NCBI RefSeq assembly: GCF_016765695.1
Contig: NZ_JAETGO010000066.1
Span: forward strand, 1-64,000
Length of the DNA stretch: 64,000 nt
Reading direction: 5' to 3'
Origin: Sporosalibacterium faouarense
Lineage (GTDB): Bacteria > Bacillota > Clostridia > Tissierellales > VENL01
In this document: one piece after another, positions 53,128 to 62,071 of the stretch
Numbering within the stretch: the first letter of the stretch is position 1
Layout of the letters: the number at the start of each line of letters is the position of its first letter
The notes under the pieces: generated by a model
Databases searched by the model: none
What the model saw: the letters and a program-made list of their open reading frames with translations, nothing else
What the model was told of the DNA's origin: nothing
Translations under genes and position numbers: made by a program

Positions 53128-54291
53128 TTATTTTCTCAATAAAACCTCTTGATATATAGAGAATAACTTTTGAAAACTTATTTGATCAGATTTTACATAT
53201 CTATCATTTGATAACTTAATATAATCATCTTCGTCAATATAAAAATTATTAGTACCATTCTCTCCATAAAAAATTATACGAATCCCTATATTGTATCTAG
53301 GTTTATAGGTTTTATAAAATTCTGCATTATTAAATAAATCTTCTAGTTCTTTTATCTCATCTTCAGTAAATAATTTTAGAAAGTTACTATGTGCATCATA
53401 AATCATTTCTAACTTTGTTGTATTTTCAATTTTTGAATCTAAAGTGACTTTAATTTTATGTCCTAATAAATCTTCTATTTTTACCTCTGATGAATTTTCA
53501 CTTTTTCCATCTTCTGCATTAGAAATGTTCTCATTATATATAGAGAGTATCTTTTCATAATTTATTTCCTTAGATTCTATATTCCTATAATCCATTAATC
53601 TAATAATATCATTTTTACCAACATAAAATCTCGTTACATCTTCCTTTGTATAAAAACTTATGCATAATTGCGGAGATTCTATGTTACTAATAGATTTTGA
53701 AAATTTCGTTGTATTAAATAAATCTCCTAGTTCTTCAATTTTATTTTTATCTTTTATATGGGCAGTCTTACCATCGTTATCGCTTTCAATTGTTATTCTT
53801 AAGGAATTTTTCATCTTTTCACCTATTAATTTTTCAATCTTTTCTTCTCCTGTCCCTTCAACTTTCTCTCTAAGTATAGAAAGTAACTGTTCAAAAATCA
53901 TGTCCTTCGATTGAAATATTTTAATATTTTCCGATGAAATAACATTATTATCTCCTATGGAAATGTGCTTCTTATCTTTTTCTCCATAAAAATCTATGTA
54001 TAGTAATGGACCAGATATACCTTTATCAGATTCATAGAACTCTGCATTATTGAGTAAATCTTCTATTATCTTTATTTCTCTATCCTCTAGTATTAAAGCA
54101 GTATTATTATTTAGTCCATATTTTATCTGTACCTTTCTTAAATTTTCAATCTTTTCACCCAATAATTTTTCAATGTTGCTTTCAGCTGAACTTTTAGTTG
54201 CTTTTTTTATTGAATTTTGACATCCCGATATAAATAGAAGGATTACAGATAAACATATCAAAATACAAAAAGCTTTTTTCACTATATTCAC
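53128..54291 (-). CDS. Lipoprotein with three tandem domains, 387 aa
   Basis: A predicted lipoprotein: signal peptide then lipobox ISGC with Cys24. Three related units of about 105-120 residues follow (about 42-145, 150-255 and 272-385). Each opens like IEKLIGEKM, has a middle IKELEDLFNNAEFYK, then a strand such as IIFYGE and a closing helix ISFQKLFSIYQE. No enzyme motif is visible. The repeated unit is unknown and probably arose by internal duplication. The gene stands alone with a terminator downstream. Confidence 0.8.
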   Translation of the reverse strand: MNIVKKAFCILICLSVILLFISGCQNSIKKATKSSAESNIEKLLGEKIENLRKVQIKYGLNNNTALILEDREIKIIEDLLNNAEFYESDKGISGPLLYIDFYGEKDKKHISIGDNNVISSENIKIFQSKDMIFEQLLSILREKVEGTGEEKIEKLIGEKMKNSLRITIESDNDGKTAHIKDKNKIEELGDLFNTTKFSKSISNIESPQLCISFYTKEDVTRFYVGKNDIIRLMDYRNIESKEINYEKILSIYNENISNAEDGKSENSSEVKIEDLLGHKIKVTLDSKIENTTKLEMIYDAHSNFLKLFTEDEIKELEDLFNNAEFYKTYKPRYNIGIRIIFYGENGTNNFYIDEDDYIKLSNDRYVKSDQISFQKLFSIYQEVLLRK

Positions 54292-54629
54292 CCCTTACAA
54301 TATACACAATAGCAAAATAAAATACAGAATTTCTTTACGAATACTTTCTCATGTTAATTCGTTTTCTTCATTGAATTACAAAATAGCAACAAATTTTAAG
54401 TGTCCTATCTCCTATTTAGTTATTTTTTTACATTTTATACCTTTTTACTATCATATCTTTTACTCCGTTTATTTGTCAAAGAGCATATTTATATTAATTG
54501 AGAAAACCACTTTTACTATATACTCTCATACATACTTTTTTATACATTATGTTATATACTTCTTTCACATTTGTACTTGTTCAAGCGTACTATAATAGTG
54601 CAAGAAGATTAATTCAAGGAGGTAATATC

Positions 54630-54809
54630 ATGGATAATAATATGCATAATGGTAATATGCCTTTAAGCCCTTATAGTAAGCCTGGTGTTGAATTAGCAGA
54701 AGGTTATTTCCCATTTCAGGTTATGGGTAAGGTTTTCAAGCCAAAGGAAGCATTATGTAAAGGTACGTTGTTCCCTGAGCTATACAAACCATATAAAGTA
54801 GGTAAATAG
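54630..54809 (+). CDS. cotJA: Spore coat protein CotJA
   Basis: A 59-aa coat-associated protein and first gene of cotJABC. Features are a Pro/Tyr-rich sequence with LAEGYFPFQVMGKVF, then ALCKGTLFPELYKPY. The ATG at 54630 follows AAGGAGG. Expression in other spore formers depends on the mother-cell sigma factor E. No convincing sigma-E promoter was located in 54292-54629, though CATACATA at about 54527 resembles its -10. Confidence 0.92.
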   Translation: MDNNMHNGNMPLSPYSKPGVELAEGYFPFQVMGKVFKPKEALCKGTLFPELYKPYKVGK

Positions 54810-54835
54810 ATATTCATATTTTTGGAGGTGTAATA

Positions 54836-55102
54836 ATGGATAAGAAACAACTTAAGCTTCTTAATGAGCTTATGGAAATCGGATTTTCTTTAGTTGAAAC
54901 AAATCTTTATTTGGATACTCACCCAACAGATGAAAGAGCATTGAGACTTCATAATACACTTTCGGCACAGTATCAAGAGTTAGAAATGATGTATACAGAT
55001 CTTTATGGACCTTTAAAGGCTACTAGTATGAGTCAGTTTCCTTGGAGATACATTGAAGAACCTTGGCCATGGGATATAGAATATTGTGGTTGTAACTACT
55101 AA
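54836..55102 (+). CDS. cotJB: Spore coat protein CotJB
   Basis: An 88-aa coat protein, typical in length and sequence: LLNELMEIGFSLVETNLYLDTHPTDERALRLH (core NLYLDTHPTDERAL) and the aromatic C-terminus PWRYIEEPWPWDIE with CGCNY. A good ribosome site (TGGAGGTG) precedes it, 26 bp after cotJA. Confidence 0.95.
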   Translation: MDKKQLKLLNELMEIGFSLVETNLYLDTHPTDERALRLHNTLSAQYQELEMMYTDLYGPLKATSMSQFPWRYIEEPWPWDIEYCGCNY

Positions 55103-55115
55103 AGGAGGTTAGTTT

Positions 55116-55688
55116 ATGTGGATTTATGAGAAAAAATTAGAATACCCTGTAAGGGTAGATACATGTAATCCCACATTAGCAGCAATGATTTTAGAACAAT
55201 TCGGAGGTGCTGATGGGGAATTATCAGCGGGTATAAGATATTTAACTCAAAGATGGACTATGCCTACTGGGCAAGCTAAAGGCATCTTGACTGATATCGG
55301 AACAGAAGAGCTAGCTCACTGGGAAATTATTGGTACAATTGTATATAAGCTTGTAAAAGATGCTCCTATAAATAAAATAAAGGGTACTCCATTTGAAGCA
55401 AACTATGCAAATAGAGGTAAAGCATTGTTCCCACAAAATGCTGCAGGAGTTCCTTGGACTGCTACATTTATACAATCTAAAGAAGATCCAATTGCTAATT
55501 TATATGAAGATATGGCTGCAGAACAAAAAGCAAGAGCTACCTATGAAAATCTTATTAAACTAAGTGATGATCCTGGCGTTAATGAAGCTTTAAGATTCCT
55601 TAGAGAAAGAGAAGTAGTTCACTTCCAAAGATTTGGTGAGACTTTAGAAATCATTAAGGATTATCAAAACAGAAAAAAGCATTATTAA
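55116..55688 (+). CDS. cotJC: Spore coat protein CotJC (Mn-catalase family)
   Basis: A 190-aa coat protein of the manganese-catalase/ferritin-like superfamily. Carboxylate and His ligands are visible in EQFGGADGELSAG, GTEELAHWEIIG, EDMAAEQKARATYE and REREVVHFQRFG. It may act as a coat-bound catalase. It ends the operon, and an 12-bp stem hairpin follows. A decayed copy of part of it lies near 52.9 kb. Confidence 0.95.
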   Translation: MWIYEKKLEYPVRVDTCNPTLAAMILEQFGGADGELSAGIRYLTQRWTMPTGQAKGILTDIGTEELAHWEIIGTIVYKLVKDAPINKIKGTPFEANYANRGKALFPQNAAGVPWTATFIQSKEDPIANLYEDMAAEQKARATYENLIKLSDDPGVNEALRFLREREVVHFQRFGETLEIIKDYQNRKKHY

Positions 55689-55700
55689 AATATAGAGAAG

Positions 55701-55727
55701 GCTAAAAACTACCAAGTAGTTTTTAGC
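55701..55727 (+). terminator. Hairpin downstream of cotJC
   Basis: GCTAAAAACTAC (55701-55712) and GTAGTTTTTAGC (55716-55727) form a perfect 12-bp stem with a CAA loop, 13 bp beyond cotJC. No T-run follows, so it may stabilise the transcript end rather than terminate efficiently. Confidence 0.6.
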
Positions 55728-55758
55728 GTACATACAAGTTGATTTTTTCAATAATAAA

Positions 55759-55791
55759 GCTAAGAAATCCATGATTTTAGAACTTCTTAGC
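55759..55791 (-). terminator. Probable terminator of the molybdenum hydroxylase operon
   Basis: GCTAAGAA (55759-55766) pairs with TTCTTAGC (55784-55791), with a T-rich minus-strand tail. It lies about 90 bp beyond the large-subunit stop and faces cotJC. Confidence 0.55.
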
Positions 55792-55877
55792 CTTAAAAGA
55801 GGTGGAGATAACTTATTTAATATAACTTCAATAATATATTTAATCTTAATTAAATTCTTAATATAATATCTTTTTAG

Positions 55878-58181
55878 TTATGCTTTACTTAACAATATTT
55901 TTTCTGGAGTAGCTGGTAATTCCCTTACCCTTACTCCACAAGCATTATATATTGCATCAGTAATAGCTGGTGCCACTGTATTTATAACAACTTCACCTAT
56001 AGATTTCGCTCCATATGGTCCTGTATCGTCATGACCATCTGCTAATTTAACTGTAATCTTTCCCAAGTCTACCCTCGTCGGTATCTTATACTCCATAAAG
56101 GTATCTGTCATTAATCTACCCCTATCATTATATTTTACTTCTTCATATAGGGCTAATCCAATTCCTTGAACAATACCACCTTCTACCTGAATAGTTGCAA
56201 GCTTAGGGTTAATTGGAGTACCACAATCTACAACCCCAACAAATTCTATTACATCTGCCTTACCAGTATCTAAGTCTACTTCGACTTCTGCAAATCCTGC
56301 CATATATGGTGGTGCAGTCTTCTTTGGTACAAATGAACCACTTGCTACTAGCTGAGTATGGAGTATATTATAGGTTATTTTCTTCGAGAATTCTTCAAAA
56401 GTAATTCTCTCTTCATTATCTATTCTAATGATTTCTTTTCCATTAAATTCGATATTTCCTTCATCAGTTTCAAAATATTGAGCACCATATCTAATAATTA
56501 AATCCTTCATATTTTCGGCAGCAATCTTGACGGCATTACCTGTTGTATATGTGGTGCTTGAAGCATATGCTCCACTGTCATAGGGAGTTAAATCTGTATC
56601 TGAAGAATAAACGATGATATTATTCACGTCAATTCCCATTGTCTCTGCAGCTATTTGAGCTAGAATAGTATCACTCCCTGTACCTAAATCCGTGGCGCCA
56701 ATTAATAGGTTAAAGAACCCATCAGGATTTAACTTTAATATAGCTGAAGCCATATCTATCTTGGGTAATCCTGACCCTTGTTGAGCTATAGCCATACCTA
56801 CTCCTCTTACTTTATTTTTATTTACTTGCATTTTAGGATATTTTTTTTCCCAGCTTATTAGTGCTTTACCTTTTTTCACGCAGTACTCCAACTGACAACT
56901 ATCCATATGCATCGGTTCATCTCCCCAACCTTTAGTTGTCATATTTAGAAGCTTTGTGGTTTCTCCCTTTTTTATCATATTAAGCTCTCTAATCTTTACA
57001 GGGTCTATTTTTAGCTCTTTTGCAAGCTCGTTCACAGCTGATTCTAAAGCAAATGTGCCTTGAGTTACTCCAAATCCTCTAAGTGCTCCGCCTGGAACAT
57101 TATTAGTATATAAAGCTTTTCCATTAAACCTACAAGCTTCAACTTTATTATAAAGTGGTAATACTTTCTTTCCTGCTGCTCCTATAGTTGTTTGAGCATG
57201 TTCTCCATATGCCCCAGTATCAGATATTCCCTTCATATCTATAGCCCTTATTTTTCCTTCTTTATTTGCTCCAATAGTTACATCAAACCTCATTGCATGT
57301 CTAGATGTTGTTCCTCTAAACACCTCTCTTCTTGTATATACTATTTTAGCAGACTTACCAGTTTTTAATGTTACTAGAGCTGGATAGAACTCTGAATGAG
57401 CTGTTTGTTTAGAACCAAAGCCTCCACCAATTCTAGGTTTTATAACCCTTATCTTACTTTCAGGTAAATCAAATACATTGGCCAATATTCTTCTTGTATG
57501 GAAGGGAATCTGAGTTGAAGAAACCACAACTAATCTACCTTGCATATCCAAATATGAATAACTTCTTTGGGTTTCTGCCATTGCTTGAGCCTGTGCTTGG
57601 TTTTCATATGTCTTTTTTATAACCACTTCACTTTCACTGATAACTTTCTCTACATCACCAAGTCGAAGGTTAACTTCACAGGCAATATTTTTGTCTTTAT
57701 TAAATCCAACATCAGCATGGATAAAAATATCATCTTCTGGATGGACAATATTTTTATGACCTTCTGCCTTTCTATAATCTAAAACAGGGTCTAGCTTTTC
57801 ATAATCAACTTTTATAAGCTTCATAGCCTTTATAGCAGTCTTTTCATCAACTGCTGCAATAATTGCAACATCATCTCCTACATGTCTTACATATTCATCT
57901 AATAAAAATTTATCGTAGGCTGAAAGCTCAGGATAACATTGCCCTGCCCTTGTAAATGGCCTTCTTTCAATATCCTTATATGTGAATATACATTCTACTC
58001 CTGGAACTTTTTTAGCTATTGATGTATTTATTTCCTTAATTCTAGCAAATGAGTGGGGGCTTCTTAAAACCTTAACTACTAATGAATCTTTCGGAGCAAG
58101 ATCATCTGTATATAGAGGTTTTCCCTGTAGTAGAGCCATTCCATCCTTTTTAGATATAGACTTATTTACTACCTTCATCAT
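55878..58181 (-). CDS. Xanthine dehydrogenase-type molybdopterin subunit
   Basis: The 767-aa large subunit of a molybdenum hydroxylase. N-terminal aldehyde oxidase/xanthine dehydrogenase a/b hammerhead (about 10-120), then the molybdopterin domains with PRIGGGFGSKQ, GGALRGFGVTQGTFALE, and the C-terminal GPYGAKSIGEV containing the expected catalytic Glu. The order medium-small-large subunit and the neighbouring nucleobase permease suggest a purine or related heterocycle substrate. Overlaps the preceding gene by 20 bp. Confidence 0.93.
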   Translation of the reverse strand: MMKVVNKSISKKDGMALLQGKPLYTDDLAPKDSLVVKVLRSPHSFARIKEINTSIAKKVPGVECIFTYKDIERRPFTRAGQCYPELSAYDKFLLDEYVRHVGDDVAIIAAVDEKTAIKAMKLIKVDYEKLDPVLDYRKAEGHKNIVHPEDDIFIHADVGFNKDKNIACEVNLRLGDVEKVISESEVVIKKTYENQAQAQAMAETQRSYSYLDMQGRLVVVSSTQIPFHTRRILANVFDLPESKIRVIKPRIGGGFGSKQTAHSEFYPALVTLKTGKSAKIVYTRREVFRGTTSRHAMRFDVTIGANKEGKIRAIDMKGISDTGAYGEHAQTTIGAAGKKVLPLYNKVEACRFNGKALYTNNVPGGALRGFGVTQGTFALESAVNELAKELKIDPVKIRELNMIKKGETTKLLNMTTKGWGDEPMHMDSCQLEYCVKKGKALISWEKKYPKMQVNKNKVRGVGMAIAQQGSGLPKIDMASAILKLNPDGFFNLLIGATDLGTGSDTILAQIAAETMGIDVNNIIVYSSDTDLTPYDSGAYASSTTYTTGNAVKIAAENMKDLIIRYGAQYFETDEGNIEFNGKEIIRIDNEERITFEEFSKKITYNILHTQLVASGSFVPKKTAPPYMAGFAEVEVDLDTGKADVIEFVGVVDCGTPINPKLATIQVEGGIVQGIGLALYEEVKYNDRGRLMTDTFMEYKIPTRVDLGKITVKLADGHDDTGPYGAKSIGEVVINTVAPAITDAIYNACGVRVRELPATPEKILLSKA

Positions 58182-58629
58182 TTTTCGCCTCCAAATATCT
58201 TTTTATTGCTCTTAATTGTCCTGCATATCCGGTACACCTACATAAATTCCCTCTTAAATAGTGAAGTATATCTTCATCTGTAGGATTATCAACACATTTT
58301 TCGAGATATAGAATACTCATAATTGTTCCAGTTCCACAAAATCCACATTGGTCCACACCTTCATCCACTAAATATTTAGCCACATCTTTAGCCTCTTCTT
58401 GTACTCCTTCAATTGTCGTAATCTCATGACCATCTGCTTTAGCTGAAATTAAAACACAAGAAAGGACCGCTTCTCCATCGAGATGTATAGTACACATACC
58501 ACAACTACCAGTGTCACAACCCTTGCGTAAGCTCATGTATCCGTTATTTCTTAAGGTTTCCACAAGGTACTCATCGGGAGATACATCAAGAGCCTTTTTA
58601 ATACCATTAATTTTAACATTAATTTTCAT
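58162..58629 (-). CDS. Xanthine dehydrogenase-type 2Fe-2S subunit
   Basis: A 155-aa small subunit with two [2Fe-2S] clusters. The plant-type motif CDTGSCGMCTIHLDG (about 38-52) ends with a fourth Cys in AVLSCVLIS. The C-terminal CGFCGTGTIMS and CRCTGYAGQ hold the second cluster. It carries electrons between molybdopterin and FAD. Overlaps the FAD subunit stop by 11 bp. Confidence 0.95.
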   Translation of the reverse strand: MKINVKINGIKKALDVSPDEYLVETLRNNGYMSLRKGCDTGSCGMCTIHLDGEAVLSCVLISAKADGHEITTIEGVQEEAKDVAKYLVDEGVDQCGFCGTGTIMSILYLEKCVDNPTDEDILHYLRGNLCRCTGYAGQLRAIKRYLEAKNDEGSK

Positions 58630-59422
58630 TGGCCATTACCTCCTCAATTGCCCTTTTAAATAAAACTTTACTTATTTCATGTCTATACTTGCTACTTCCC
58701 CTAGGGTTACTACCGAATACGGTTTCAGAAGCAAGTATATTACTAGCTTTTTCAATAGCTTTATCATTAATCTGGTTCTTATTTAAGAAATCCATGGCCT
58801 GGGAAGATATTATTGCTCTTTGTGGTCTTGCTCCTATAGCTATTCTATATTTTCCGTCAACTTTAGATATTGCTAGGTTTAATATGGCATAGTCTCCTTT
58901 AGAGTTCCGCATAGATTTAAACACTGAAAAACCGTCAGTCTTAGAAATGATAACTTTTTCTAAAATATCTTTGCTTTTACTTCCATTCTCTAAGAACTCT
59001 TCTAAAGTTCTTACTCCTCCTTTATAAAGTTTTACTTTTGCATCTAAAGCTAATAAGGCAGTTATTAAATCAGAAAATCCATATCTGGAATAAACTGTAC
59101 CGCCAAGGGTGACAATATTTCTTAACTGTATTCCCACTATATCTTTGATTGCAATGGATAATATCCCACCAGAAAATCTCTTTAATATTTCGGACCTTTC
59201 AATGTCTCCAAAGGTGGCCATTGCTCCTATTTCAATTTCGTTATCCTGTTCATTTATATATCTCAAATTTGCTTTAGAGAGATCTATTCCAAGTGCTATA
59301 TTCTTTGAACCCATTCTTATAAAAGCCCCTCCGCCAAATATCATAGAGTTCTTCTTAGAAATTAAATATTCATATGCTTTATCTATATTCTTAGGCATAA
59401 CATATTCTTTAATAGTTATCAA
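58619..59422 (-). CDS. Xanthine dehydrogenase-type FAD subunit
   Basis: A 267-aa medium subunit. FAD-binding strand SMIFGGGAFIRMG and the TLGGTVYSRYGFSDLITALLAL block (core TLGGTVYSRYGFSD) mark the family, and the C-terminal CO-dehydrogenase-type domain contains FKSMRNSKGDYAILNLA. The TTG at 59422 is chosen because GAGAGGTG lies 6 bp upstream; an ATG at 59452 has no ribosome site. First gene of the three-subunit operon. Confidence 0.9.
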   Translation of the reverse strand: MITIKEYVMPKNIDKAYEYLISKKNSMIFGGGAFIRMGSKNIALGIDLSKANLRYINEQDNEIEIGAMATFGDIERSEILKRFSGGILSIAIKDIVGIQLRNIVTLGGTVYSRYGFSDLITALLALDAKVKLYKGGVRTLEEFLENGSKSKDILEKVIISKTDGFSVFKSMRNSKGDYAILNLAISKVDGKYRIAIGARPQRAIISSQAMDFLNKNQINDKAIEKASNILASETVFGSNPRGSSKYRHEISKVLFKRAIEEVMANEN

Positions 59423-59612
59423 ATATTTCACCTCTCTTATATTAATAAGCAATGCACTCTAATATTAAAGTAGAATACATTGCTATACCTCTAATTAAAT
59501 TTTATTTAGTTAAAAAATTATGCAATCGCAAAGTAAATATAATTTTTTACATAATTTTAGTAAGCAATTTTCTTAATTATATTTTAGGGCTAAAGGTTGG
59601 TATTTTTATTAC

Positions 59613-60950
59613 TTATGCAATTTCCTTCTCTACCTTCTTTTGAATTTTGTCTTGTGGAAGTATTATATTTAAAAGAAGTGCTACGATACAAGCTATTACT
59701 ATACCTGAGCCACCAAATATTAATTGTATAGAGTCAGGTAAATAAGCTAATGCATCAGGTACTTGACCTAGCCCCAATCCTAAGGCTAATGCTAATCCAA
59801 CTATTATTTTATTTCTGGTAGTCAGCTTCTCTTTAGTTATCAGGTTTATACCTGTTAAAGCTATTTGAGAAAACATAACTACAGTTGCTCCACCAAGAAC
59901 ACTTTGTGGTACAGTAACAACTATTGCTCCTAGCTTAGGAAATAATCCTGCTATTAATAAGAATATAGCTCCAGTTGCAACTACAAACCTACTCATTATT
60001 CCTGTAAATGATACTAATCCAACATTTTGGCTGTAAGACGTGTTTGGAAGTGCATTAAATAAAGCTGCAAATGAACTACCTAACCCGTTTGATATAATTC
60101 CCCCTGATAATTCTCTATCTGTTGCTTCTCTATTTGCTCCTCCCATTGCAATACCAGAGATGTCTCCTACTGTTTCTACTGTTGTTACTACATACATTAT
60201 AAGCATTGCAACTATTGCCTCCCAATGGAATGCTAATCCAAAGTGAAGAGGTCTAGGTATTGCAAACCATCCTGCTTGCGTAATAGCTGAGAAGTCTACT
60301 TTTCCAAGTGGTATAGCTACTAAGTAACCAACAATTAGACCGATTAAAATTGATGCTAAGCTTGTAAATCCTTTAGTAAATTGCTTAAAGAATACAACCG
60401 TAACTAAAACTATTAACGCTATAGACCAATTGGAAGGAGAACCAAAGTCAGCTGCCCCAGACCCACCTGCCATATAAGTTATCCCAGTTGGTAAAAGTGA
60501 TAGCCCTATGGTAAGAACTACTGTCCCAGTAACTAAGGATGGGAAAAACTTTCTCAATGGCTTTAGGAAAAGACCTAAAAAGCCACAGAAAAATCCACCT
60601 ATAAGCTGAGCCCCTAAAATACCTGCAAGTCCAAAGGAATTTCCAATTGCTATACATGTAGGTAAGAATCCAAAGCTAGTTCCCATTACTACAGGCATCT
60701 TAGCCCCTACTCTACCTATTGGATATAACTGAACTAAAGTTGCTATCCCTGCAACAAACATAGCACTTTGAATTAAGATAGTTTGTTCCGCATTAGAAAA
60801 ACCTAATATTCCTGCTATTATGATAGGTACAGTTACATTCCCTACAAACATAGCTAAAATATGTTGCAAGCCTAAAGGAATAGCTTCTTTCAATGGTGGT
60901 TTACCATTAAGCTCATACTTTGAACTATTGACTTTTGCACTATTTTCCAT
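59613..60950 (-). CDS. NCS2 family nucleobase permease (uracil/xanthine type)
   Basis: A 445-aa membrane transporter with about 14 helices. Family blocks are LGLQHILAMFVGNVTVPIII, VMGTSFGFLPTC, the signature region TTVETVGDISGIA and NALPNTSYSQNVGLVSFTG, with the conserved polar residues. It probably takes up xanthine, uric acid or uracil by proton symport. The adjacent molybdenum hydroxylase suggests a purine. GGGGGAAAAAAG precedes the ATG. Confidence 0.95.
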   Translation of the reverse strand: MENSAKVNSSKYELNGKPPLKEAIPLGLQHILAMFVGNVTVPIIIAGILGFSNAEQTILIQSAMFVAGIATLVQLYPIGRVGAKMPVVMGTSFGFLPTCIAIGNSFGLAGILGAQLIGGFFCGFLGLFLKPLRKFFPSLVTGTVVLTIGLSLLPTGITYMAGGSGAADFGSPSNWSIALIVLVTVVFFKQFTKGFTSLASILIGLIVGYLVAIPLGKVDFSAITQAGWFAIPRPLHFGLAFHWEAIVAMLIMYVVTTVETVGDISGIAMGGANREATDRELSGGIISNGLGSSFAALFNALPNTSYSQNVGLVSFTGIMSRFVVATGAIFLLIAGLFPKLGAIVVTVPQSVLGGATVVMFSQIALTGINLITKEKLTTRNKIIVGLALALGLGLGQVPDALAYLPDSIQLIFGGSGIVIACIVALLLNIILPQDKIQKKVEKEIA

Positions 60951-61050
60951 CTTTTTTCCCCCTATTTTTTCATTTCCAACCTTTAGCCATAATTAACCCT
61001 TGTAATATGTGCTTTTTCAATGGTCTGTAGAATATTAATACAAAGCAAAC

Positions 61051-61097
61051 AAAAAAGGTCAGCACGAAAGAATATTTCTATTCTTTAGCACTGACCT
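61051..61097 (-). terminator. Strong terminator hairpin before the permease gene
   Basis: AGGTCAG (61056-61062) pairs with CTGACCT (61091-61097), continued by inner AAGAATA/TATTCTT, and T6 follows on the minus strand. It can end the two-component operon and also lies just downstream of two consensus promoters, so it may act as an attenuator. Confidence 0.75.
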
Positions 61098-61105
61098 ATT
61101 AAGGC

Positions 61106-61269
61106 ATATTAATATATTTCCTTAACCATTGTCAAGCAAATATTAAATTTTATACTCTCTCCCTCCGATACTAAAACGGCTTACATAGTGTATCCATTTC
61201 AGCTTTTTTTCAGAATATGGAGAAGTAAATATCTAACAACATTATAACATATCTCTATCTGTAATACAA
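61106..61269 (-). promoter_or_regulatory. Two consensus promoters immediately upstream of the terminator
   Basis: TTGTAT (61269-61264) with TATAAT (61246-61241), 17 bp apart; and TTGACA (61135-61130) with TTAATA (61112-61107), 17 bp apart. The second would start transcription at the base of the terminator hairpin. The first would make an RNA of about 185 nt with GGAGGGAGAGAG near the middle but no good ORF. No known purine riboswitch core was recognised. Confidence 0.5.
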
Positions 61270-61285
61270 GATTGATAAATACAAT

Positions 61286-62071
61286 CTATAAGAAGGATAG
61301 ATTTAAAATATCGATATTTTGTTTAGAATCAATCTCAACATCTAGCAGGGAGACCTTACTATTTATAATTTCTCCTAGTTTCTCTTCAATTCTTTCCTTA
61401 TTTTCCAAATATAATAATCTCCTATTATAATTCACTAAGCTATGATTCCTATTGGAAGAAGTCAAATTTTCTTCCAATATAGTCAATACCCCCTTAGCTA
61501 CAATTTCAATTTCATTTCCCTTTATAAAAACTTGAATATTTTGAGGTCCCTTTCCTGTATATTTTTTTATAAAATAGGCCATCTCTCCACTTATTTTTCT
61601 CTCTAATTCCTTCTTTTCTTCTCTATTCATTACAAAGGATTTATTAACTACAATTGATTCATCAAGCTTATCCTTTAGTAGCTCTGAAGCTATCTTCTCC
61701 ATGGTGTTTATCAATTCCTTTGTATCTATGGGCTTTACCACATACTTAACTATACCCATATCCACTGCTTCAAGTATAGTAGAGCTATCGGATAAAGCAG
61801 AAATAATAATTATAGGAACTTCATGACCTTGCTCTCTTATACTAGTTATAAACTCAAGTCCTGTCATTTCTGGCATTTTTAAGTCAGTGATTATTAAATC
61901 AGGTATATGAGTATCAAATTGTTTTAGCCCTTCTAGGCCATTGGAAGCAACATAGAGTTTGCCGACCCTTTTACGTATGTATTGAGCTAGTTCTTTTCTA
62001 GCAAAATCTTCATCTTCCACAAATAAAACCTTAATATTATTTAGTATGCTCTTATATGTATTCCTATTCAT
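61286..62071 (-). CDS. Response regulator with C-terminal DUF2294 domain
   Basis: A 261-aa protein. REC domain (about 10-130) with acidic E19/D20, phosphoacceptor D63 in LIITDLKMPE, and VVKPID Lys. No DNA-binding domain. Instead residues about 150-261 match DUF2294 by TGKGPQNIQVFIKGNEIEIVA, KGVLT and the C-terminal strand NIDILNLSFL. The output is therefore unclear. It overlaps the kinase gene by 8 bp and is surely its partner. Confidence 0.85.
   Translation of the reverse strand: MNRNTYKSILNNIKVLFVEDEDFARKELAQYIRKRVGKLYVASNGLEGLKQFDTHIPDLIITDLKMPEMTGLEFITSIREQGHEVPIIIISALSDSSTILEAVDMGIVKYVVKPIDTKELINTMEKIASELLKDKLDESIVVNKSFVMNREEKKELERKISGEMAYFIKKYTGKGPQNIQVFIKGNEIEIVAKGVLTILEENLTSSNRNHSLVNYNRRLLYLENKERIEEKLGEIINSKVSLLDVEIDSKQNIDILNLSFL

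Noticed and set aside
54371-54595. 74-codon plus-strand ORF before cotJA
   Set aside because: Built of AT-rich, Phe/Tyr/Ile-heavy sequence without a ribosome site, occupying the cotJ promoter region.
60951-61285. Purine riboswitch ahead of the permease
   Set aside because: The conserved three-way-junction core was not found on the minus strand; only promoters and a terminator hairpin are visible.
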